This document shows, one piece after another, positions 1 through 8,378 of a stretch of 64,000 nt of DNA. This stretch comes from Nitrobacter hamburgensis X14 (lineage in GTDB: Bacteria; Pseudomonadota; Alphaproteobacteria; Rhizobiales; Xanthobacteraceae): contig NC_007964.1 in the NCBI RefSeq assembly GCF_000013885.1, forward strand, positions 1,660,001 through 1,724,000, given 5' to 3'. The notes under the pieces were generated by a model. The model was given only the letters and a program-made list of their open reading frames with translations. It made no database searches and was not told the origin of the DNA. The position numbers and the translations under genes were made by a program. The stretch's first letter is position 1; every line of letters starts with the position of its first letter.

Positions 1-353
1 TTGTCATAGAGCCGTTGATCCGTGCCTTCACCGAGCAGATAGAGATCGAAATCGCTGAGGATCGGCGGAAAGCGGTAAGGGTCCTCAAGCTCGACCGTGT
101 CGGCGCCAAAGCGAGCGCGAAGGCGGTAGCGCTTGGCGCCGTTCGGCAGGTCGCCGAGGAAAAGCCCGGCGTCATGAATGCGTGTCAGCGTCGTCTCTCC
201 ACCGTGCTCATCGACGACGCGCACATCGGATGCCTCGGGCAGATAGGCGCGAACCACCTGACGGTCATTCTCGCGATGACGGCCGAGATAGTGAAAGGGG
301 TCTGAATGCCGCCCTTCGACGATGGCGCGGGCTTCGGAGGACAGTTCGATCAT
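1..353 (-). CDS. glgB: 1,4-alpha-glucan branching enzyme GlgB, N-terminal part (cut by window start)
   Basis: The first 117 residues are visible and run off the left edge. They start MIELSSEARAIVEGRHSDPF and contain the branching-enzyme N-terminal module (HYLGRH, LPEASDVRVVD, a G-D-LP turn, then DPYRFPP near residues 90-100). GlgB makes alpha-1,6 branches in alpha-glucan; in the GlgE pathway it acts after GlgE has extended the chain. The ATG at 353 lies 15 bases after the treS stop on the same strand, so it is the third gene of a glgE-treS-glgB operon. The catalytic GH13 domain lies outside the window. Confidence 0.93.
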   Translation of the reverse strand, partial: MIELSSEARAIVEGRHSDPFHYLGRHRENDRQVVRAYLPEASDVRVVDEHGGETTLTRIHDAGLFLGDLPNGAKRYRLRARFGADTVELEDPYRFPPILSDFDLYLLGEGTDQRLYD

Positions 354-368
354 ACGCGATCTCGCTTC

Positions 369-3300
369 CTATTTGCGCAGCACGCGAAGTGCGCCGCCCA
401 ATGCGACACGAAGCCAGTCCGGGCGATGCGCGAGCTCGTAGTCGATTTCATAGAACGCCTTTTCGAGCAGGAAGAACCGCAGCGTCCTGTCGGCGTGGTC
501 GTTATCCTGCGGCCATAGCCGGGGATCGGACATCGCTTCGCGGTAGGCGGTCAGGAAGGTTTGCGTCGCCTCGTTGCGCCATGCCGACAAAGCCTCGGCC
601 AGTCGTCCGTCGTCGTCCGTTCCGGTCTTGAGGACGCGCTCTTGCGCTGTGGTGACGGAATAGTCGATGGACCGGATCAGCCCGGCGACATCGCGGGCCG
701 CCGGCGCTTTCAATCGCCGCTCGGGGAGGCTTCGGCGGGGTTCGCCTTCAAAGTCGATGATAAAGACATCGTCGCGGACGACGAGGATCTGCCCGAGATG
801 AAAGTCACCGTGATGTCGAATGTTGTACATTTGAATCGAGGGCGGCAGCAGCTCGGTGAGCCGGCCATGCAACGTTGGACGGATGCTCAGAATTTCATCG
901 GCAAGAAGCCGATCCGAATCGGCAAGCTTGACTTGAGCGAGGCGGTCGAACGTTTGCCCGGCGCGCATCATCAAACGATCGATGAGGTGCGCGAGGTCCG
1001 AAGGCGTTACAGGTTCGGGACGGAAATTCGCGATGTCGTTGCGGCTGGCCAGCGCGACGTGCATTTCCGCGACGCGCTTGCCGATCTGCTTCATCGAGCG
1101 CTGATACGCCGCCTTCTCTTCAAGCGCCGGAGCCGAATCGCTAGCGCCGACCAGCCGCTGCTCGTCGATAAAGCGATCCAGTGCAGCGTTGCTGACGGTC
1201 CATGCGTCACCCTGGTTGCCGACAAAGGCATGGACAATGGCAACGGCGGCCTGGACATCGGGGCCGGTCAGTTCGGCGCTGCCGAGCAGGGCGGGCGTAT
1301 TGGCGAATCCGGCGACGTCCGTCAGGAAGCGCCCGACTTCCACTTCCGGATTGATACCGTTTTCAAGCTTGCGATAGATTTTGACGACGAACCTCTGGTC
1401 TACCAGCGCGGTGCTGTTCGATTGTTCGGTCTGCACCGCGCGCACGTTGCCAATCGGCTCCTCTGCAATCGAGGCCAGCCGTTCCGTGGGATGGTAGGCA
1501 AGCCGCAATTCGCCTTCCTCAAAGGTCGTCCGGTGGCGCAGACCGTCGATGATGCCGGCGATCAGGTCGTTCTCATAGGCGGCGTCGATCAGCGTTCCCT
1601 CGCGCGACCCCTGCCGCACGGCGGCGATGTTTTTGGCGTCATAGTTGCGGCGGTCGAGCCGATCCCATCGGATTCGGATCGGCATCGCGTATCGCCCCGA
1701 CTGCCCGCGATGGGTGACGTCGAAGATCACCAGCCATGGCCGTGAAACCTGGTCTTTCATGAGCGGTATCGCTGCCGGGACACGCGCGGCGATGGCGCTG
1801 GCCGACCGCTCGGGGAACCAGCGCGAGCGGGCGAGATGCGAAGGCAGGACATCGCGCTCGAAGATCGAGCGGGTCCGCGCCAGTGACATCCAGGTCGCGC
1901 CCAGCGGCACCACGAGGGTCTCATAGTCGGGAACGATCACCGCCGCAACGTTCGGCGACGGCGGCTTTTCGGTCAGGCGGAACCAGTAGAAACCGTAAGG
2001 CGCGAGCGTGATCAGATAAGGCAGTTCGCCGATATCGGGAAACGTCGTTCGTCCCAGCATTTCGATCGGCGAGCGGCCTTTCCAGTGCGACAGATCGAGT
2101 TCGGAAGCCTGTGCCGATCGCGACAGGTTGGCGACGCAGAGCACGACCTCGTCGTTATTTTTCCGCACGTAAGCGAGAACGCTGCGATTCGAGGAGCGCA
2201 CGAAGGACATGGTGCCACGGCCGAAGACGTGGCTCGATTTGCGAACCGAGATCAGCTTTTTCATCCAGTTCAACAGCGAGAACAGGCTTCGCGACTGTGC
2301 TTCGACATTGACGGACTCGTAGCCGTAGACGGCGTCCATGACCGGAGGTGCATAGAGCCGCGCGGGATCGCATCGCGAAAAGCCGCCGTTGCGGTCCGGC
2401 GTCCATTGCATCGGGGTACGGACGCCGTTGCGGTCGCCGAGATAGATGTTGTCGCCCATCCCGATTTCGTCGCCGTAATAGATGATAGGGGTGCCGGGAA
2501 AGGACATCAGCAACGAATTCATCAGCTCGATTTTCCGCCGGTCATTGTCCATCAAAGGCGCGAGGCGGCGGCGAATGCCGAGATTGATGCGTGCGCGTGG
2601 ATCGGCGGCATAGATCGACCAGAGATAATCGCGCTCGATGTCCGTCACCATTTCGAGTGTCAGCTCGTCATGGTTGCGCAGGAACATCGCCCATTGGCAA
2701 TTGGGCGGGATATCGGGCGTCTGCCGCAAGATGTCGGTGATCGGAAAGCGATCCTCCTGCGCGATCGCCATATAGATGCGCGGCATCAGCGGGAAATGAT
2801 AGGCCATATGGCACTCGTCGCCATCGCCGAAATAGGACTGGACATCCTCCGGCCATTGATTGGCTTCGGCCAGAAGCACCTTGCCCTTGGCGTAGGCGTC
2901 GAGCTCCGCACGAATGTGCTTGATCACCGCATGGGTTTCGGGAAGATTTTCGTTGTTGGTGCCGTCGCGCTCGCAGAGGTAGGGAATGGCATCCAGCCGA
3001 AAGCCGTCGACGCCTGCGTCGAGCCATCGCTTCATCACCTGAATGACCGCCCTGACCACGCGCGGATTGTCGAAATTGAGGTCCGGCTGATGCGTGAAGA
3101 AACGATGCCAGTAGTAAGCCTTGGCCTCGGCATCCCAGGCCCAGTTCGATTTTTCCGTGTCGGTGAAAATGATCCGCGTGTCCTGGTATTTTTTGTCGGT
3201 GTCGCTCCAGACATACCAGTTGCGTGCGCTCGATCCGGGCGGGCTGCGCTGAGCGCGTTTGAACCATCTGTGCTGGTCGGAGGTGTGATTGATGACGAGT

Positions 3301-3635
3301 TCCGTGATCACCCGAAGGCCGCGCCGCCGCGCCTCGGAGATGAAGCGACGGAAATCCTTCATCGTGCCGAAGTCGGGGTTGACCGAACCGTAATCGGCGA
3401 TGTCGTATCCATCGTCGCGTCCCGGGGACGGATAGAACGGCAGCAGCCACAGCGTCGTAACGCCCAGTTCCTGAAGGTAGTCAAGCTTGTTGGTCAGCCC
3501 GGCGAAGTCGCCGATGCCATCGTTGTTGCTGTCGGCGAAGGCCTTGACATGAAGCTGATAGATGATGGCGTCCTTGTACCAGAGATCGTCGGTCTGGACA
3601 TATCGGTCAGCATCGATTTTGGTCATCTCGTTCAT
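369..3635 (-). CDS. treS: Trehalose synthase-maltokinase fusion (TreS-Mak)
   Basis: A 1,088-residue bifunctional protein. Residues 1 to about 560 are a GH13 trehalose synthase that interconverts trehalose and maltose: nucleophile D215 in GFRLDAIPYL, acid E257 in LLAEANQWPED, and D323 in FLRNHDE. From about residue 590 to the end is a maltokinase with the aminoglycoside-phosphotransferase-like signature HGDFHLGQI followed by IIDFEGEP, which makes maltose 1-phosphate from maltose and ATP. That product is the GlgE donor. I chose the ATG at 3635 (MNEMTKIDADRY) because it sits 8 bases after the glgE stop and matches the family start; an ATG at 3713 would overlap glgE. The fused form is known in several proteobacteria. 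Confidence 0.95.
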   Translation of the reverse strand: MNEMTKIDADRYVQTDDLWYKDAIIYQLHVKAFADSNNDGIGDFAGLTNKLDYLQELGVTTLWLLPFYPSPGRDDGYDIADYGSVNPDFGTMKDFRRFISEARRRGLRVITELVINHTSDQHRWFKRAQRSPPGSSARNWYVWSDTDKKYQDTRIIFTDTEKSNWAWDAEAKAYYWHRFFTHQPDLNFDNPRVVRAVIQVMKRWLDAGVDGFRLDAIPYLCERDGTNNENLPETHAVIKHIRAELDAYAKGKVLLAEANQWPEDVQSYFGDGDECHMAYHFPLMPRIYMAIAQEDRFPITDILRQTPDIPPNCQWAMFLRNHDELTLEMVTDIERDYLWSIYAADPRARINLGIRRRLAPLMDNDRRKIELMNSLLMSFPGTPIIYYGDEIGMGDNIYLGDRNGVRTPMQWTPDRNGGFSRCDPARLYAPPVMDAVYGYESVNVEAQSRSLFSLLNWMKKLISVRKSSHVFGRGTMSFVRSSNRSVLAYVRKNNDEVVLCVANLSRSAQASELDLSHWKGRSPIEMLGRTTFPDIGELPYLITLAPYGFYWFRLTEKPPSPNVAAVIVPDYETLVVPLGATWMSLARTRSIFERDVLPSHLARSRWFPERSASAIAARVPAAIPLMKDQVSRPWLVIFDVTHRGQSGRYAMPIRIRWDRLDRRNYDAKNIAAVRQGSREGTLIDAAYENDLIAGIIDGLRHRTTFEEGELRLAYHPTERLASIAEEPIGNVRAVQTEQSNSTALVDQRFVVKIYRKLENGINPEVEVGRFLTDVAGFANTPALLGSAELTGPDVQAAVAIVHAFVGNQGDAWTVSNAALDRFIDEQRLVGASDSAPALEEKAAYQRSMKQIGKRVAEMHVALASRNDIANFRPEPVTPSDLAHLIDRLMMRAGQTFDRLAQVKLADSDRLLADEILSIRPTLHGRLTELLPPSIQMYNIRHHGDFHLGQILVVRDDVFIIDFEGEPRRSLPERRLKAPAARDVAGLIRSIDYSVTTAQERVLKTGTDDDGRLAEALSAWRNEATQTFLTAYREAMSDPRLWPQDNDHADRTLRFFLLEKAFYEIDYELAHRPDWLRVALGGALRVLRK

Positions 3636-3643
3636 GACGGGCC

Positions 3644-5620
3644 TCACGCCAGACAGCAAAACAAAAGCGCGGGATCGCGGAGCGGATCGATCCTCAAGCG
3701 CACGCCCCCCCATTCGATGGCGTGACGCTCGCCGGTCATGAGGTTTTCCAGCGCGACCGGAGGCATCGAGTCGTTGGCGGCGCGGATCTGGATTGAATCC
3801 AGCGGCAGCCAGAATTCACAGGCGTCGCGCGACAGCGCGATGGCGCCGACGATCGTGTTGCCCGCGTCCGTGGTTTGCTTGGTGAAGGCGACGATCTGGT
3901 CGTTGTCGACCGGGAGAAACCTCAGATTGCGGGTTTGCAAAAGCGCCGGATTGGCACGACGCGCCTGATTGAGCGCGGCGATGTACGCCCTGATGTTGCC
4001 GGGTGCATTCCAGTCGCGAACCTTGATCTCGTACTTTTCGGAGTTGAGGTATTCCTCGCGTCCTGGAATAGCGTCGTGCTCCAGCAGCTCGAAGCCGTTG
4101 TAGATTCCGTAAGTACTCGACAGCGTCGCCGCCAGCGCCACGCGCGACTTGAACATCCAGGATTCGCCGCTTTGCAGGTGGTAGGGCAGGATGTCCGGCG
4201 TGTTGACGAAAAAATTCGGCCGATAGTAGTCGCGCTCGGGATATCCCGTCAGCTCGTTGAGATAGGACTCGATCTCCCATTTCCGGGTGCGCCAGGTGAA
4301 GTACGTATAGGACTGCGTGAAACCGAGCTTCGCCAGGCCCTTCATGACTTTCGGCCGGGTGAAGGCCTCGGCGAGGAAGATGACGCCGGGGTCTTTCGTC
4401 TGGACCTCGCGGATCAGCCATTCCCAGAAATTGAACGGCTTGGTGTGCGGATTGTCGATACGAAAGATGCGCACGCCCTGATTGACCCAGAACAGGATCA
4501 CGTCGCGCAGCGCGTTCCATAGCGAGCCTGCATCGTCGCAACCGAAATCGGGATTGACGATGTCCTCGTATTTCTTCGGAGGGTTTTCCGCATAGCGCAT
4601 CGAGCCGTCGGGGCGCCGCTTGAACCAGTCGGGATGCTGCGTCAGCCAGGGATGATCGGGCGAACACTGCACCGCGATGTCGAGGGCGATCTCCATGCCG
4701 TGGGTCTTGCAGGCGGCGATCAGGTCGCGGAAGTCGTCGAAGGTGCCGAGGTCCGGATGGATCGCATCGTGCCCGCCTTCCTCGGCGCCGATGGCGTAGA
4801 GACTGCCGGGGTCGCCTTCGGCGGCGGTCAACGCATTATTGCGCCCCTTGCGATTGATCCTGCCGATCGGATGAATCGGCGTAAAATAAAGAACATCGAA
4901 TCCCATGGCGGCGATATCGGGGAGGCGGGCGATGCAGTCACGAAACGTGCCGTGCTGGCCGGCGACCGCGCCCTGGCTCCGGGGCACCATTTCGTACCAT
5001 GCTCCCGCCGCGGCGAGGCTGCGGTCGATCGTCAGCGGGTAAAGCTGCGACCGCGTGAGATCGCCGCGTTCCCGGCTTTCGGTCATGGCGCTGGCCAGTT
5101 CCGGCACAAGCAGGCTCGCGGGATCGCCGCCTTTCAGGTAGTCCTCGCACTGACGAACGATGATCGTCGTGGCTTCCTTGCCGCCATACTGCGCGCGCGT
5201 CAGTAGCGCGGCGCCCTCCAGCGCATCGAGAGTGACGTCCTGACCGGCTTTCTGCTTCAGTTCGAAGCCATGCTTCCATGTGGCGAATTCATCGGTCCAG
5301 GCTTCGATGGCATAGACATAGCGACCGGGTTCGCCGGGCGCGAAGCTGCCGAACCAGCGATCGTTGTCGTGCAGCGTCATCGGCAACTTGTGCCAGTCGC
5401 GATCCTCCTCGCGACGCCAGATCAATTGCGCGGCAATGATGTCATGACCGCTGCGGAATATATCTGCCCAGACCTCGATGGTATCGCCTGCGAGCCGCTT
5501 GACCGGAAATCGTCCGGCATCGACGCAGGGATATACGTCCTCAATGTGGAAGCTGCCCGCCGCCGCACCTCGTTCGCCCGCCCGTAATGGCATGTTTTTT
5601 TGCGTCGATACGGACATCAC
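3644..5620 (-). CDS. glgE: Alpha-1,4-glucan:maltose-1-phosphate maltosyltransferase GlgE
   Basis: 658 residues, the usual GlgE length. It transfers maltose from maltose 1-phosphate to the non-reducing end of alpha-1,4-glucan. An N-terminal beta-sandwich (about 20-125) is followed by an all-alpha insertion and a GH13 barrel. The predicted nucleophile is D389 in IFRIDNPHTKP and the acid/base is E418 in VIFLAEAF. Their 29-residue spacing equals that of the characterised actinobacterial enzyme (from memory). It is first in a minus-strand operon with treS-mak and glgB, which together form the trehalose-to-alpha-glucan route. Divergent malQ begins about 160 bases upstream. Two adjacent ATGs (MM) are possible starts. 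Confidence 0.96.
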   Translation of the reverse strand: MMSVSTQKNMPLRAGERGAAAGSFHIEDVYPCVDAGRFPVKRLAGDTIEVWADIFRSGHDIIAAQLIWRREEDRDWHKLPMTLHDNDRWFGSFAPGEPGRYVYAIEAWTDEFATWKHGFELKQKAGQDVTLDALEGAALLTRAQYGGKEATTIIVRQCEDYLKGGDPASLLVPELASAMTESRERGDLTRSQLYPLTIDRSLAAAGAWYEMVPRSQGAVAGQHGTFRDCIARLPDIAAMGFDVLYFTPIHPIGRINRKGRNNALTAAEGDPGSLYAIGAEEGGHDAIHPDLGTFDDFRDLIAACKTHGMEIALDIAVQCSPDHPWLTQHPDWFKRRPDGSMRYAENPPKKYEDIVNPDFGCDDAGSLWNALRDVILFWVNQGVRIFRIDNPHTKPFNFWEWLIREVQTKDPGVIFLAEAFTRPKVMKGLAKLGFTQSYTYFTWRTRKWEIESYLNELTGYPERDYYRPNFFVNTPDILPYHLQSGESWMFKSRVALAATLSSTYGIYNGFELLEHDAIPGREEYLNSEKYEIKVRDWNAPGNIRAYIAALNQARRANPALLQTRNLRFLPVDNDQIVAFTKQTTDAGNTIVGAIALSRDACEFWLPLDSIQIRAANDSMPPVALENLMTGERHAIEWGGVRLRIDPLRDPALLFCCLA

Positions 5621-5783
5621 GCGCCGCCAACCTGTTTGTGAATGAAGGGCCCGCCTGTTTAACCCGCATGTCGCTGTAAAGTTCCCGATGGAACCGCGAT
5701 CTTGTCATGGCGTTGCCTCCCTGTGCGAGACTTCGTGTCCGGACGAAATCTCGGACAATCGAGTCGGGGTTTGAGGCGTGGGG
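5621..5783. promoter_or_regulatory. Divergent glgE/malQ intergenic region
   Basis: A gap of about 160 bases between two divergent alpha-glucan genes, which must hold both promoters. I could not pick a convincing -35/-10 pair or operator by eye. A GAGG sequence at 5774-5777 is a plausible ribosome binding site for the malQ ATG at 5784. Confidence 0.4.
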
Positions 5784-7724
5784 ATGGATGTTTATTCAAA
5801 AGCGCGCGACCTTGGCATCGATCTGGAATTTGTGGACGGGCAGGGCCTCCGCCATGTGGTGAACGGCGAGCGGCTGCGTGCCATTCTCGATGGTTTGCCA
5901 TCCCCTTCGCGACATCCCTATCTGAAGCAACCCGTTGTTATCGTCGCCGACGGCGGCGATTGTCGTGTGCCGGTGGACGCCGAAGCAAACGGAATCGGTT
6001 GGCGGCTCGTTGAACGAAACGCGGTGCTTGCGCGAGGACGTGTGGCCGGGGAGGCGATCGACTTGCCGCGTTCGGCGGCAATCGGCACCTATCGGCTGGA
6101 GCTTGTGAGCGATAACGGGGATACGATCGATTCGATCCCGTTGCTGGTGACGCCGGCGGCCGCCTATCAGGGCTCGTTCGACCGGGTCTGGGTGCTGTCG
6201 GTTCAACTCTACGGGGTATCGTCGTCGGGCAATTGGGGAATTGGCGATTTCACGGACCTCGCCGCGCTGATCGAATTGACCGCGGATTGGGGCTGCGCGG
6301 GAATCGGACTCAATCCGCTTCATGCGTTGTTCGATGACCGGCCTCTCGAATGCAGCCCCTATGCGCCGAACAGCCGGTTGTTCCTCAATCCGCTTTACAT
6401 CGATCCCGAGCGGTTGCCGGATTTTCCGGGTGCTTGGCTGGCGCAGCATCGTGAGCAACTTGGTCAGGCCCGCCACGGCGAACTGATCGACTACGCGGCC
6501 GTCGCGGAATTGAAATTCGCCGCGCTCCGGCACGCGTTTTCGATCTTCCGGCGCGGACGCTCACAGTCCGAATTCGAAATCTTCAGGCAGGAGCGCGGCG
6601 AACTGCTGCAACGCTTTGCCTGCTTCGAAGTGCTGCGGCGGCAATTCGGTCCATTGCCGTGGTGGCAATGGCCGGAGGAATGGCGTCGCCCCGACGACGC
6701 GCGGATTCAGGCCTTTCGAAACGGTTTGCTGCGTGCCGAGGTTGAATTCGTCGAGTTCGTGCAATGGTGCGCGGCGGCGCAGTTGCAGTCATGCGCCGAT
6801 CTTGCCGCTGAACGCGGAATGGCGGTCGGCCTTTATCTCGATGTTGCCGTCGGGGTTCAGGCCGGCGGGTTCGACGCCTGGAACGAGCAGGGTGCCATCT
6901 CGCGCGGGCTTTCGGTTGGTGCGCCGCCCGATCAGCTCAACACGACCGGACAAGACTGGGGACTGGCGGGGTTTAATACCGCTGGACTCGAGGCGAGCGG
7001 CTTCGCACCGTTTCGGGAGATGCTGCGCGCCTCGATGCGTTTCGCGGGCGCGATACGACTGGATCACGTCCTCGGCCTCAACCGGCTTTATCTGATACCG
7101 TCCGGTGCGTCGCCGCGGGATGGCGTGTATGTGGAGATGCCGTTGGAGGCGCTGCTCGGCGTCATCGCGCAGGAGAGCGTCGGCCAGCGCTGCATCACGA
7201 TCGGGGAGGATCTGGGAACGGTGCCGGACGGCTTTCGCGACATTCTCGCGGCTTGGGGCGTGTGGTCCTACAAGGTGATGATGTTCGAGCGCGGTCATGA
7301 CGGCGCTTTTATCGGGCCGTCGGGTTATGCCGCGAACGCCCTTGTCACTTTCAACACGCATGATCTTGCATCGTTTGCAGGCTGGCAATCGCACTCCGAT
7401 CTCAGGGTCAAGCGAGAGCTTGGTCTCGATCCCGGCGAGACGGACGCGATGCGGGCGGATGCGCTCCGTGCGTTCGAATGGAAGCTCCGCGAAGACCATA
7501 TCGCGTCGAAGAATTTTTTCGGAGCCGTCGAATTTCTAGCGCACACGCCGTCGCGCATTCTTGCGGTCGCGCTCGACGATCTGATCGGATTGAAGGATCA
7601 GCCGAACATTCCAGGAACGGTGAATGAGCACCCCAACTGGCGGCGGCGGCTTCCGGTTGATCTGAACGATCTCGGCCGCTGCATCGATCTCGACGCACTT
7701 CGGCACGCGCTCCGCGACCGCTGA
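5784..7724 (+). CDS. malQ: 4-alpha-glucanotransferase (amylomaltase) MalQ
   Basis: About 646 residues of GH77. It disproportionates malto-oligosaccharides by moving alpha-1,4-glucan segments. Visible family blocks are SSGNWGIGDFTDL, CSPYAPNSRLFLNPLYID, the nucleophile block AIRLDHVLGL, the acid block ITIGEDLGTVPDGFR and the third acid in TFNTHDLASF. The N-terminal 130 residues are the extra beta-rich domain of the longer bacterial form. An in-frame GTG lies 6 bases upstream at 5778; the ATG at 5784 is better spaced from GAGG. It is divergent from glgE, so it probably serves the same glucan pool. Confidence 0.94.
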   Translation: MDVYSKARDLGIDLEFVDGQGLRHVVNGERLRAILDGLPSPSRHPYLKQPVVIVADGGDCRVPVDAEANGIGWRLVERNAVLARGRVAGEAIDLPRSAAIGTYRLELVSDNGDTIDSIPLLVTPAAAYQGSFDRVWVLSVQLYGVSSSGNWGIGDFTDLAALIELTADWGCAGIGLNPLHALFDDRPLECSPYAPNSRLFLNPLYIDPERLPDFPGAWLAQHREQLGQARHGELIDYAAVAELKFAALRHAFSIFRRGRSQSEFEIFRQERGELLQRFACFEVLRRQFGPLPWWQWPEEWRRPDDARIQAFRNGLLRAEVEFVEFVQWCAAAQLQSCADLAAERGMAVGLYLDVAVGVQAGGFDAWNEQGAISRGLSVGAPPDQLNTTGQDWGLAGFNTAGLEASGFAPFREMLRASMRFAGAIRLDHVLGLNRLYLIPSGASPRDGVYVEMPLEALLGVIAQESVGQRCITIGEDLGTVPDGFRDILAAWGVWSYKVMMFERGHDGAFIGPSGYAANALVTFNTHDLASFAGWQSHSDLRVKRELGLDPGETDAMRADALRAFEWKLREDHIASKNFFGAVEFLAHTPSRILAVALDDLIGLKDQPNIPGTVNEHPNWRRRLPVDLNDLGRCIDLDALRHALRDR

Positions 7725-7725
7725 A

Positions 7726-7749
7726 CGCCTCGCGGTTCGAAACGAGGCG
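7726..7749. terminator. Stem-loop after malQ
   Basis: CGCCTCG (7726-7732) pairs exactly with CGAGGCG (7743-7749) around a 10-base loop, two bases after the malQ stop. No T-run follows, so it is at best a weak or Rho-assisted terminator. Confidence 0.35.
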
Positions 7750-7792
7750 CAGGCGACCGCCCCGCGCTATCACAAGGTGATTCGAGAGTTGC

Positions 7793-8305
7793 TCAAGGAT
7801 AACCGTGCAGCATCAATCGATCTGGACGGACTTCCCAGCTCTCGAGCCGATTGAGGAAACTCATCCCCAGCAGGTTGGTTTTCATCTGGCCGCGCGGGAC
7901 CACGAGCGCGGGCACGGATCGCTCGACGAGCTTGCCGACCGCAAGCCGGTCGAGCGTCAGCCGCGCCGCGCGCGCACGCCCGCCGGCGGTCTCGACATCG
8001 ACGTCGTAATTCAGCAATTCCAGCGGCAACCCTGCCGCTTTCGCGGTTTCGTAGGTGAGGACGACGGAGGTTGCGCCGGTGTCGATGATCATCGATGTTT
8101 TCACGCCGTTGATCTTGGCGTGCAAACTGAAATCGCCACTCTGGGCGCGGGGAATCTGGACGCTACGTGGCGGCCCCGCACCGGCCTCGCGCAGCATGGT
8201 GGAGACCAGGCTTCCCGCAGCCGATATTCGCGCGGGATCGCCATAGGCGACCACGGCTCCCGCCGTCGCCGCCAGCATTCCGATCACGAGCAGCATACGG
8301 ATCAC
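7793..8305 (-). CDS. Secreted or membrane-anchored retropepsin-like aspartic protease (TIGR02281 type)
   Basis: 170 residues. An N-terminal hydrophobic segment (about 3-21) serves as signal or anchor. A single retropepsin-like domain follows with the active-site triad in MIIDTGATSVVLT, then LDRLAVG and LLGMSFLNRLESWEV, the order of the alphaproteobacterial clan AA protease family. The protein carries half a pepsin fold, so it should act as a dimer. The physiological substrate is not known to me. Palindromic element A1 and the histidine kinase lie upstream on the same strand. Confidence 0.82.
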   Translation of the reverse strand: MIRMLLVIGMLAATAGAVVAYGDPARISAAGSLVSTMLREAGAGPPRSVQIPRAQSGDFSLHAKINGVKTSMIIDTGATSVVLTYETAKAAGLPLELLNYDVDVETAGGRARAARLTLDRLAVGKLVERSVPALVVPRGQMKTNLLGMSFLNRLESWEVRPDRLMLHGYP

Positions 8306-8333
8306 GACGCACCTGCCAGGTTTTCGGCTACGC

Positions 8334-8378
8334 GCATGATCTTATCCGAAAGCCGGTTTCCACTTTTCGGGATCATGC
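8334..8378 (-). repeat. Palindromic element A1 (constant-core family)
   Basis: Arms GCATGATC (8334-8341) and GATCATGC (8371-8378) are exact inverse complements and enclose the core, which reads AAGTGGAAACCGG on the minus strand. Close relatives lie at 23819-23865 and 27569-27615. The distal edge (AGAGCATGA on the minus strand) forms the last codons and stop of the histidine kinase gene. Confidence 0.85.

Noticed and set aside
561..3725. Long open frames on the plus strand opposite treS-mak
   Set aside because: They are antisense shadows from GC-rich codon bias; no ribosome binding site, and the products match no family while the minus-strand protein is unambiguous.
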